A stretch of 64,000 nt of DNA, taken from assembly GCF_003254395.2 (NCBI RefSeq), contig NC_037639.1, positions 2,770,501 to 2,834,500 of the forward strand. The letters are read 5' to 3'. Shown here one piece after another: positions 1-11,650 of this stretch. The stretch's first letter is position 1. Each line of letters starts with the position of its first letter. The position numbers and the translations under genes are program-made. The notes beneath the pieces are model-generated. The model saw nothing but the letters and a program-made list of their open reading frames with translations, had not been told where the DNA came from and made no database searches. This DNA comes from Apis mellifera (lineage: Eukaryota; Arthropoda; Insecta; Hymenoptera; Apidae).

Positions 1-1259
1 ATATTGATACATATATGTACACATTTTTGTTTAATCCCAAAGATAGAAAGATAATATCATCGTATTTTTCAAGCTTTCGATTCCCTTTTTTCACGATAAA
101 AAAACAATATAAGTATATCTGCATTTAATTGAATAGAATGGAGAAGATATATATTCTTCTACTTTTTTTTATCGGGGCCTCGTTATAGCAAAGATTCTTC
201 TTTGTTGCAATAAGAAAAACTGTTCACAGTACGTCTTTACTTCGTATAAATTTTTCCTCCTCATCTAATTTTTCCTTTTTTGAAACAATTGGACGAAACG
301 TTTGAAAACCATCTACTTACGAAATATCTCTCTTTTTGCTTTGGCAACTTTGCTTTTGTTGCATCTTTAATGTTTTCTTTACAAATATCTTGCAGCTTAC
401 AACACAAGGGTACGACGATGCTTCTAAAAATTCTTTAATTGTTATTCATTTCTCTCCTCTTTCTTTCTTTCTTTCTTTCTTTCACATGTATTCTTACTTT
501 CTGCCGTATTCTTACCTCTTTACTTTATTTTACTTTACTCCCTACTTTATCCTCGTTTAATACTTACAATGGAGCATATTGCAGACAGTAACAGTCGGTA
601 TTATGACTTACGTTTTCTTCGGGAAGGCGCCTCATTGATCAAGCAGTTCATTAGTAGAATAGTACCGCTTATAACTTATACATTGAAGCTATATCTTCAC
701 GTTAAATCTTAACCTTTTGGTATTCCTGCAGGTTCTTATTACAGCAACATAAATCAGCAAAGTAGGTGCAAACATCGTGTAAAAATATTACTATACTTTA
801 TACTGCAACAAATCCTAGCAGATACATAAAAGTAATGGCCGTATTTACTTCAAAAAATCTTTATTGATACTTATTGGTGTTGGAGGTTGACACGATATCA
901 ATAAGCCAAAGTAGTTTTTTTTATTAAATTTTTATTCGACGAAACATCTCGTTTTTTTCAAATAAAAAACAATAAAAAAAGCTATCTTTTTTGGATTTTG
1001 AAAGAGACTAAAGTTTCATTTTCGTAAATTCGTAACGTTTTCACTTCAATAGCATTTGATATTTTTCATATTATAAAAGATTTCCAGAGATCGTACGTTT
1101 CCAAAGTTATTCTAAAAAAATCATCGATTGCAAGAAAAAGAGTTTTACCCTTACACTTCACTTTCTATCCCGTAGAGAGATATTTATCGTAAATTCTAAA
1201 TGGTATCCAAAAGCAAAAAAAAAAAAAAAAAAAAGAAAGAAAGACATCCGGAAAGAAAA
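1..1259. other. AT-rich intergenic stretch with TTTC microsatellite
   Basis: No supported gene. A (TTTC)n tract lies at about 459-483 and an A run of about 20 at 1215-1234. Confidence 0.7.
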
Positions 1260-1715
1260 AAGGAAACCTTCAACGAATATGAAACGATCGTATCCGTTTT
1301 CGACAAATGGCGCGCGCGCGGTGCCAGAAGGGAGAGGACGATAGAAAGATCCCCGAGACACCCGTAGGAGCTCACCGGTTAACTTTGAGGTCTCAAACGA
1401 AAAGCAGTTAGGTCGTCACGCGTTGCGGTTTTGCAGATTCGCCGGCGTTGTCGCGGAAATTGAGCGGATTCAAGCTTGAACCCGGTGATGGAATGGAGTT
1501 GACAGAGGCTAAGGGCAGAGGAGAGGGGATAGGAGGGCCCACGGTGGCGGAAAAGAAGAGGGAGAGAAGCGAAAAAAGGGGGAAAGAAAGGACGAGTGCA
1601 GACGCGAGGATGGATAGTTGCAGCGAAACGAGCGAGGAAAGGAGAGGCAGAGTGGTGAGAGAGCGAGGGTGGCGAACGGAGGAGGACGGATTGTTTGGTC
1701 GGCGCAAAGGAAAAA

Positions 1716-1761
<46 letters not shown>

Positions 1762-2340
1762 CAGCAAACGGCAGAAGCTACAAGAACCGTCGGTGAAGCG
1801 AAAGGAGACACGACGGGCGCCAGCCCAAGAGACACACAGGTGGGCGTGGCGCCTATCCCTACGCGGGTCGCCACGATATGAAATTATATACGTTGGCTAA
1901 GGGTATATCTCTCCTCTCTTTGTTCCCTTTCCTTCTCTGTTCCGCGGCCGCGATGTTGCGTCGTCTCGTTCCTTCGCTCGCGTCGCGGCTCCCTGCGTCC
2001 GCATTTGGTTGCGGGCCCCGTATCCCGGTTGCAGTCGCAAAAGCGAAGCGCGGCCGCGAAGCACAACACGAATAAATAAGAAAAGCCTTGGTGCGCGCTT
2101 GTTCCGTCACGAGCTGTGGTCGACAGGACGGACGCCGCCGTCTCATCTCGCGGCGGCCAATCAGCCTCGTAATCACTGAGCTCTCTGAACGTTCGTTGTT
2201 GCCGGTGACTTAGGCTCTACCTACTGGCTTAACGCCGCGCGGCGACCACGGTGGCGAACCTCTCTCCTCTTCGTGCCTCCCCTCCTCCTCTCCCTGCTCT
2301 TTCTCCTCTTGTATTTATCCTCCGTGACTTTGCTCCGCGA
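1260..2340. promoter_or_regulatory. CpG-rich islet with GA tract and CCAAT box
   Basis: GC and CG are far above the flanks. It holds an (AG)n run at about 1729-1761, a purine-rich left half, and a CCAAT box at 2157-2161 in CGGCCAATCAGCC. Frames across it are low-complexity (R/E or S/L runs) and occur on both strands, so they are not credible genes. Probably a promoter or regulatory island; no coding exon is recognised. Confidence 0.4.
1729..1761 (+). repeat. (AG)n microsatellite
   Basis: About 16 uninterrupted AG units. Confidence 0.95.
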
Positions 2341-5300
2341 TTACTTGTGTATTAGGGCGATCATTTTTTTTTTTTTACGTATCGTTAAAAAGGCACGTTA
2401 ATTTCTTCCTTCTTCGAAAGAATCTTGGTTTGTATATGCAAAATGATACGATAAAATTTGAATGGAAACAGGGAACATTATGATCTAATAAGAAATATTG
2501 TTGCAGTTTAATATTTGATTGAAAAACTTAAGATTCAAATATAAAGTATTATAAACTTTTATTAAAATATTTTAATAAAAAAATATATTTTTATTATATC
2601 AAAAATTAAGTTTTAACTTACTTAAAAAATTTATTAAAATAATTTTAATAATACACAAAATATCATATAAAATTAAATTGAATTTTAGTAAATTCAAATA
2701 TAAAATCTAAAATTTTTTTAATATTGCATAAAAAAAATATTTAAATTTACATTAAATTAATACTAATAAAAAGTCTATAAAACTTTTATTAATTTAATTA
2801 TCATAAAATATTTTAAAAATTGCATTGAACTTAAAATTCAAACTTAACTTTTTTATTTATTATTAATAATAATAATACGAAGATTTTTAATTTATATCGA
2901 AAGGCAATAGCGATTTTTCAAGGAATCACTATTGTTCTTTTAAATCTTTTTTTAATATTCTCTATCGAATTATAAATATTTTTATGATTTTTATAAAATT
3001 AATTACGAAAGGAGAAGAGATTATCCTTGTATAAAAGAAAATCATATATGAAAAAATGATTAGAAAGTGTAACTGAGTTATCTTACGTACCTAATACTTA
3101 ACTCTATGTTCTGCGTACTCACGTGCACACGTTCGTTACTCACAATCGAGCTCCACCCTCTTTTCCTGTTCAACGATCAGGAAATGAAAGGAACACCTTA
3201 TAATTCTCTGACGTAGCTTTTATGGTAGCCCTGCATCGACGAAAGAATGATGTGTTTATCACGATTCTTTTAATCTTTTTCTAATATTTTTTGTGATATG
3301 AAAAATTATATAATCAAATAAATTTTGATACTTCTTTTCTTAAAATTACATAAAAATATAATTTTTAAGAGTAAAATAAATTTAGGGATAAATATTATCG
3401 ATTAATGAGAATATTAATAAAATGTTAAAAATCTATCGCTAAAAATATAAAATATTTATATTACTATATTAAAATTTATAATATTTCATTATAAAATTTT
3501 CTATATACAAATATATTACACGTAAAAATAATTGTAGCATTTCTTTAAAAATCATGATTTACAAGGGAAACGCTATTTTAGCGACTTAGAAATTTTATCG
3601 CTTTTAATGGAATAGGTATGTATGTATGTTGAAACAAGTCGCAAGTAGGATGCTTCAAACTACACGCATGTGATCCGAAGAACGAGATGAAAATGCTTGC
3701 CAAACATGAGACAGTAAACCAGCTTTGCAAAAGTAAACAACAATTTTTCATTTGAACTGCTTACTTGTTTATGTACTTCTCTTGATGAAAGAAATATGCA
3801 TACAACTTTAGCTTCAGCACATATTATCTTTCTTCCATGAAAAATTAATTATAAATCTGTTTTCTAGAATCATAGATTCTAGAAAATTAAAAGTTATCAT
3901 TATTTTTTTCTTTACAACGAGAAAAATATTATTTATTAATACTCTAGAAAACAATAATGTCGAATATTTATTAATATTTGTAAATAATATTGAAAAATGC
4001 GATTCACATACAAGTGTATCGATATTGTTTAGAAATATTTAATAATTCTTTCTTTTTAAATAAATAATAAAATAATAATTATTTATAACAAATTATAATA
4101 AGAGACGACATATATTATTATTTAATTTATTTTTTTGAATAAAAATTTTACAAGAATCTAAATGATTCTTAAACTCATTTAAAAAGAATTAAGGATTGAT
4201 TTGAAATAGCATAAATTTAAATATCGAATTATATGTAATTAATTATGTAAATAAAAATAATATAATATCTAATATTATACTATTTTTATTTATAATTAAT
4301 TAATTTAAAAAACTCTCAATGAATTCTCTTTAATATTTACTTATTACTTGTTGTCTGACATACACAATCCATTTCCACTTTGAATTCACCATTCATCTTT
4401 CACGAAATGAATAATATTTTTTCACAATTACTATAAATAATTATTTTTTTTTTAATAATTATTTATAGTTTATAAAAGACGTATGGATTATTAATTAAAT
4501 TGTTTATTACACAAATATAATGAATAAAAAAAAATTCTCTTATAATAGAATTTTCCTTAAACTATTTCTTGGATTTTACTTATAAACAAATTACATCGCA
4601 AGTATATCGTCCTAATTAATCTGAAATAATAACGTTGATGGAAATTTTCAATCGTTGATCGCATTTTCTTATGTTGGATTACATCTTTTCTACTCAATAC
4701 TTTCTTTCATCTTTACTTAAATTAATAAATTATTAAAAGCTCCTTAAAGCCTTCTAATTTGATCGTACTTTCCTTCCATCGTTGTTAAGCTGACATTATT
4801 TATATATAACGCAAAGTTTACAGATAAGTTTTTAGATGCGCTAGAAATATGTTAAAAATATAGGGACAAATTGTATTATGGTTGATAAAAATAAAATTTT
4901 TCAACTTTTCCTCGATTTTACGTTCTTCGAAGAAGAATCGACAACACTATCGATAATTTTAGTCTTTAAATTTGTCTCTAAAGTTATCAGAAGCCGCGTT
5001 ATCTTTTGTCCTTTGAGAGGAAAACGATCATTTCTTCAATCGACAGGCAACTTCTATGTCGGAAAAGAAAAAAAAAAGAAAAGATCTTCCGAGGAAAATA
5101 AAAATCCAATATTGAAGAAAACAATATATAACATTATCTAATACAATCTTTCAAAGAAGACAACAAACAAAGTTTCTTAATAAACGCGCAAAATTTATGT
5201 CTCATTTATATAAGACAGAGCAAATAATCAATTTCATTATATAAATAGAATAAAGCGCAATGAAATTGCTTGTTTGTTATAAAATTGAATAGAAAAATCA

Positions 5301-5699
5301 CTCTAATTTCTCTATTCATTACTCTTAATTTTTTAGTTTGAAAAACAATTATATAAATATACATATATATACATAGATTAAAAATAGTTATACATATGTA
5401 GAATATATCAACCAGTAAATTATTTTTTATAAAAGCTTTTAACATTTTTGAATATATATAATTCAGAAATTATTAAATTTATTGCAAGAATCTTTATGTA
5501 AACAACGTATTATTAAATGAAAACTACTTTTTTATAATAAATAAGAAATAAATTGAAATTTTAAAAATCGAAATATTTATCAAACTAAACATCCCCTCTC
5601 TGTCCAAATTTTTAAACTCCTATTTGAAGGATTAACATTCAAATAAGAATCTTCAAACGTAATATACGAAATCTTATGGAAAAAAAAATATATTAATTG
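2341..5699. other. AT-rich intergenic stretch
   Basis: No gene seen. A GC-richer patch at 3085-3240 holds two GTGAGT hexamers on the minus strand (gattgtgagtaac and cacgtgagtacg) and might be part of an untranslated exon or an enhancer. The rest is A/T low complexity. Confidence 0.65.
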
Positions 5700-6830
5700 C
5701 GCATCGTTATTATAGACGTAAGCATTTCACATTTCCTCCCGTAGGTAGTTTTCATACGAACAAGCATTGCTTCATGCTTGGTATGCCATACAATCTCGAA
5801 GAGGAAGGCGACAATTAAGGCGACTGCGCCTTCTGCCTGCCTGTTTCGCTGCTACGAATGTTTACCGCGTCCCCAATTAACGGCGTTACACCTTTTGAAA
5901 GGTGCATCTATTGTACCGTGTACGCATGTGACACAGGAAGAGCACGAGTGTGCACGATGATAGTCGGTGGGTGGGTGGGTAAGGAGGAGAAAAAGAAAAA
6001 AAAAAAAACAATGGACGAAGAAGACTAGCCGCGGTTCCAGGTGTAATCTGTGTGCGCGCGTGTGTCTGTATGTGTGTGTGTGTGGACGCAGCCCAACCCT
6101 TGCTTTACGAACCGAAGCACACCTGCTAAATAGTCTGAATGCAATCTCGATGACCAACCCGTGTGCAGAAATTCGCAGCTGCGCCTGCGGATGAATTCCA
6201 GTTTTTGCCGGTTGGAGTCGATAGACAGGTTAAATTACATTTCCATTCTGTCGACGGGGGACGACTCTATTTCGCTTTTGATTCTCTCCATTCTCCTTTT
6301 CCCTTCCCTGCTCCCCTCTCTCTTTTTCTTCCTTTTTTATTTATTACATGTATATTACAAATCGCGTTACGAAGTGACGTCGTTTTCTATCGTCGATCTT
6401 ACGATCATCGTGTTTCCCATGGTATAGATAATTTATTCTGTTTGCGAAAATACAATGGCGAGATGTATTTCATATTCGATGAATCCCGTGTTACGGAGAT
6501 TGGTGTCTACCGTAGAACCGCAGGCGGACTGATATTGAAATAGAATCACGCCCTCGACAGATCGGACTACCTTCCATCTCAACGATCTTGCACGCTTCAA
6601 GGTAGCGTGGTGGTACATATTACGTATACCTCTTCTACCACCACCATTCTTCTATCTGTTATCGTGTATTTTCATCGATGCGCACCTGTATGCGAGGTTT
6701 TTCTTTTTTTTCTTTTTTTTTTTATCCAAGTTTCGCGTAATGCGGAGTTGTTTGTGGAAACGGGATGATGAAAATTTATGCATCGGCATATTCTTATGCG
6801 TTGGAATACGTTACTTTGAGAGATGATGTT
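5700..6830. other. Moderate-GC islet without recognisable gene
   Basis: Contains a TG/CG dinucleotide tract (about 6049-6084) and pyrimidine-rich DNA near 6290-6345. A 126-codon plus-strand frame (6163-6543) has no recognisable domain, and a homopolymer-like middle (FPFPAPLSLFLPFLF) comes from the pyrimidine tract. Probably non-coding. Confidence 0.5.
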
Positions 6831-8400
6831 TTACGTATCGATTAATTTGAAAGTCGATAAATTTAAAAAATATTTTGTAATTTTTCTCCGCGTCTATAAA
6901 TATACATTGATAAATAAACATGTGTAATAGTTTGACGCATAAAAATCATTTAAAAAAAGTAAGTTATATTCAATCTAACACAACTTAATCGTGATAATGT
7001 AATTATTCATTTAACTAAAAAAAAATAACGAGTGCAAATCTTGTGAAATAATAATAATAATAATAAATCAGGAACAGTTGCAAAAAAAAATCGAATGCAA
7101 TTAACTATATTCATCAATTGTTTTCGATACAAGTGAACGCAATATTTATATCGTTTCGATAACACAGTATGTAGAGGACAGAAATGAAGTGTCCGCTTGC
7201 ACTTTCACTTTCACAAACACATCACATAATATTTACAAAGATTTTCCACTTAACGATGCAACAACTGTTTGGCAAGGGTTTAACTCCGGGCATCCGCAGT
7301 TATTTACATAGAGACGTATAAGCGGGAACAGTTTGGTGGGGCGACTTGTAAATTGTAGAAAGCCCGCCAGTTCCGAGTAATTTAAATCAGAGGATACGTG
7401 TATTACCATCGATACTGCGCAGATGTGCACCGAGATATGCATTCATTTGCGGTGGAAGCTCGTGGTCGCAGCAAATCCTCGTTCAATTTGCGATGTTACA
7501 GATGAAGATCTTCTGTTACCCTTACCCCCATATTGCTACCATCCTCGAACCCCCTCCCCCCTCCCCCTCCCCCCTTCCTCTTCCGCCTATTATCTACAAC
7601 CTTTCCAATCCTTCGCCTCGCTTCATTCTCCCGGCCGCGTGAGAAAACGCATCGAAGGTAATACGTGACACGTGATTTCGAATCGGTTCTAGCGCCAAGA
7701 ATGCAATTCGATCAAGAGTTACAAGAGGGAGCATTGTCACGGCCGAGGGTACAATTTCGAGAGTTTCAACCTGTTACCGTCCAACTGGGATCTTACGAAT
7801 ATCGGCGGTTAATTTTTAAGTTTAAATTGGAAATTAAAATTCTTCAGAATATAATTGCTTATATTTTCTTCTTTCGTGAGAATTATTATTTTGCCAAGAA
7901 CTCAGTTTTAAAATAATCGGAATATTAAAAAAATTTTTTTTTACAGTTTGGGAATTTCAATCTCAAATAATTTTTACATATCTTTCTTCACGTCGAAGCG
8001 TTTAAGAGTCGATTAAATTTTTATAGTGTTACCTGTTTTGCCGGAATATTGCAGAGCGAATGACGACGATAATAATGCAACAAATCTTTCGCAATCGAGA
8101 CAACGTTAGCATTATACAGAGCAAAAAGTTCTAACGTTATATTTAAGGCCACCAACAAAGTAACCGCGAGATTTAAACGTGAAATTTACACATGTACATT
8201 TTATATAAATGTAAAATATCATGAAAAATAAAAATAATATTACCTTCTAATTCTACTATCCTAATATTACTCTAATACTCTATACGAAAAATTTTCTATT
8301 AAAATAGGATCTACAGATTTATGCATCTTTAATAAATAAAACTACTAAAAACCAAAAAATTTGAAAAATTCTAAAATTCTTGATTACACTCAACGAAGTA
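6831..8400. other. Mixed AT-rich stretch with an islet at about 7200-7800
   Basis: No gene recognised. The islet has a C-rich tract (about 7525-7580). Confidence 0.55.
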
Positions 8401-9180
8401 AACACGCCGGTTAAGCAACAGTTAAAATTACGTTGAAATCATATCCCCGGATATCAATCACGGGACGCGCAATTTCTCAAGGTAACACCTTCCCCCGCCC
8501 ATCACGATCGATAATTTGCGAAACGAAACCGGTACGGAGTTTACCTATATCCACGGTTATCGAGGAGGCGATAACTTTTTTCTTTCTTCTTTTTTGTCAC
8601 AACACCGCAAACGTATGTACACTTGTTGAACACGCGAAATCGGACGGCGATCACGAGGGCCGATAATAATTTTTATCGTCACCGTCGCGGCTAAATTTGT
8701 TTGCTCGGCTGGCGTGGATGATGATCGCTGGCAGTGTGATCATCGGGGTAACCGAACGCCGCGCGTGGAAAGTCTTATGGCAGCCCCGGGGAGAGATGTA
8801 TGCATAACGTGAGCGTGTATGTCACGGCCAGTCACGACCGCAGACACGGCCTCATCTTTCTCTCCGTGCATCTCTTTTCTTCTCTGATTCACCAACGTTC
8901 GGATGTATCCGCGAGATGGCTCCCCTTCCTCCCCTCCCTCTTCTCCTCACCCTTGGTCAGTTTCGGTCAGCATCCTGCACACGGCGAATCCCTTATACGC
9001 ACATATACGAACAGTTTAAAGTGTTAAGTTACACGTGCCGGACCCCTTGATAACCTTTATGGCGGGTGAAAAGGGGTTTTTGCTCCTTATACGGCCAATG
9101 TACATCTGTGGATAAGCTTTGCCTGACTTTTTAACCCTCGCCTCTGAACTGATACATCGTTTTATGGAGGTTATTAGGAG
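8400..9180. promoter_or_regulatory. Regulatory-looking islet
   Basis: Complex, non-repetitive, GC-richer DNA with no long frame. Includes ACCTTTATGGCGGG near 9052 and motif copy A (about 9013-9048). It looks like conserved non-coding DNA by its texture only. Confidence 0.3.
9013..9048 (+). repeat. Dispersed motif copy A
   Basis: AGTTTAAAGTGTTAAGTT followed by ACACGTGCCGGACC. Closely similar to copy B about 1.1 kb away, and its core is shared with copy C. Contains an E-box CACGTG. Confidence 0.7.
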
Positions 9181-9226
9181 CGTGGTTGTTTTATTGAATG
9201 AAAGAGAAATTGAAGGAAAGAGTTTC

Positions 9227-9247
9227 TTTTTTTTTTTTTTTTTTTTT
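9227..9247 (+). repeat. Poly(T) run
   Basis: About 21 consecutive T residues. Confidence 0.95.
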
Positions 9248-10860
9248 AGAGTGGAAGGGATCGACGAATTGTTTTCGATTGGTATTTTGAAATAATGATT
9301 TATGGTTTGTAGAACTTCAGATGGAAAATTCTGGGGAGGTTTTAATATTTTATCTACTTTTATTGTAACTATATATGTAAAATAAATATACGTAATTTCA
9401 TTTTGAAATGAAGGATGATCATTTATCTATTTTTAATTATAAAAGTTATATGAATAAAGGTACTAATAAAAATCATATATCAAATAAATATTAATTAATT
9501 TAGAACAATATAATTTGTGTAATTAAAATTATTTATGTACATAATATAATAAAATAGACTAGAATAAATACATAAGGATAGAAAGGAATTATAGCAATAA
9601 TTATTATTATTTTAATTATTCTATGCTGTGCATAATGTTAAAAATACTCAATATTTACTTGATAACTAATTAAATATTAAAAAAATGTATTATATATAAA
9701 TATATAAATATAACAAACGATTTCTATAGTCTTTAAAAAAAATTTGATTTTGGCCAGATTTTGCAATAGAAAAAAATAATATTAAAAGACGATTGATAAT
9801 GATAAATGTAATAATACTCGTTAACAAAAATATATATAATACAAAATATAATACAATGAATAATATAAACATAGCTAAATAAAGATTACGATTACTTCCT
9901 GAAAATTATATATGGATTATTAAAATTGTATCTTATAATTATAAATATTATTTATATTTAAAATATATTAATTGATTATTTTGTATTTCAAATATTTTAC
10001 CTAAATCTATAAAACTATTTAAGATATTTAAACAATGTTAATATGAATTGTGCAATTAATTGTGTTCATACGTTCATAATGTTCATAATATGATGGTATA
10101 ATCCAGACGTATCTTATTCGTACGAACATATGAGTTTAAGGTGTTACGTTACACGTGCCAGAGTCCGTTTATCGTAGATAAAATGTTTTGGCGTTGCTGC
10201 TGTTTGCCATGATGAATGTTCCCGGAGCTACAACTCATTATTTACACATGTGATATGCCCACACAACAACTCTGAATTCATTTCTTCCAAAATGATACAG
10301 GGGTCGTATACAAATTAATTTTATATTCTCATAAAATTTCATAAGTATATTACACGAACATCTTATACCTATTTGTTTGTTCTTGTTTATTAAAATCAAA
10401 AAATAAAGCATTCATATTACTTTTTCTTTTTATTAAGTAAAGTAAATATTATTAAAATTTATAAATATATTATTAAAGTTTGTTTATGAAATAAAGTGAA
10501 ATTTCAATATTAAATTTTTAATTATTTCTTTCTGATATGTATACTTAAATTTCATAAATTTTTTACATTGATTTATTAATAATGCTTCATAAACATCCGA
10601 TGATGTAATATTTAATAATTTTAAAGAAGAATTAGTCCACTCTGTTTATTATTGTCTATTATACTAAAAAAGCCAGTTAAATTAAAAAAATACTTTACTT
10701 TCTATTATACACAAAATTTTGTGTACATAGAGTATAGCGAATTATTTACAAAAACGTTCGTGTAATAAATTCTCAAAATCCAGATACAAAAAGAAATTTC
10801 AACGAAAGAATTATCCTTTTCACAAACTTTCAATTCAAATCAGAATTTTCTAGCTACCTA
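9248..10860. other. AT-rich stretch
   Basis: Nothing except motif copy B. No gene. Confidence 0.65.
10131..10168 (+). repeat. Dispersed motif copy B
   Basis: GAGTTTAAGGTGTTACGTT followed by ACACGTGCCAGAGTCC. Sequence before it (ttattcgtacgaacatatg) also resembles that before copy A, so the similarity extends over about 50 bp. Confidence 0.7.
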
Positions 10861-11650
10861 AATTTCCCTGTTGAAGAGATAACGTTCAATTACTTTCGCG
10901 AGCCGATGTTATTTCAAGCGTTAACGTATCACGTTAACGGATGATTAAATAACGGAAGGCGAAGTTGATTCGAATTTCCAAACGATTGATTTCAAATTCG
11001 AATCTCTGCGATTTCGAAAACAAGGCAAGGATGACCGGAGCGACGAGACGAGCTCGATTCGTACGATGAATTACTATCGAGCGTATATACCATACTTACG
11101 AAAGCGTAAGGGAGCACGCACCCATCCCAGGTGTTAAGTTACCCCTGGGATGGGTGCTGGGTATCCCGGCTCGGTTGCTGTATCACAGATAAAAGACCCG
11201 TTTTAACGTGGCTGCCGCGGCGATCCCCGACGCGTAAACGTGCGTAACGGCTCGATGAGATATACGCCGACCGTTAAACGCGCACACGATATCCAAATAA
11301 AATCAGAGGTGAGCCTATCCGAAATAAATATTAGGTAGACGATCGTTGGGGATAAGAGAGGCACGAAGGAGAGGCGGGCTGGGTGTGAGAGGGCTTCAGG
11401 TCGTGGCCGCGGGAGATACAAATGATATCAGCTCGAAAACCTGCTCGGAGCCACCTTGCCTCCTGGATAGATATACGCGATTCGTGCCTCCTTTTGATTC
11501 GTCGGTGCCCGCTGGTGCAAAACAGATTGCCGTGAAATTTTTTTTTTTTTGGAAAAATCTCGGGAAAATATTGGTGGTCGATGATCGATCCCCGACGCTT
11601 CGATTAAATTTTATTGTTTATGCACGTGGAAATGAGGAAATGATTCTTTG
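10861..11650. other. GC-richer islet with hairpin
   Basis: No coding frame recognised. Contains the 14-bp hairpin and CG-rich sequence on both sides. Confidence 0.5.
11114..11154 (+). repeat. Perfect 14-bp hairpin enclosing motif copy C
   Basis: GCACCCATCCCAGG and its exact reverse complement CCTGGGATGGGTGC flank a short loop made of tgttaagttac, the core also present in copies A and B. It lies just inside a GTAAGT donor-like site read on the minus strand (catacttacg at about 11090). Confidence 0.8.

Noticed and set aside
1408..1900. Overlapping frames of 119-150 codons on both strands
   Set aside because: They are created by the (AG)n tract and purine bias: runs of RE or SL, present on both strands, with no domain.
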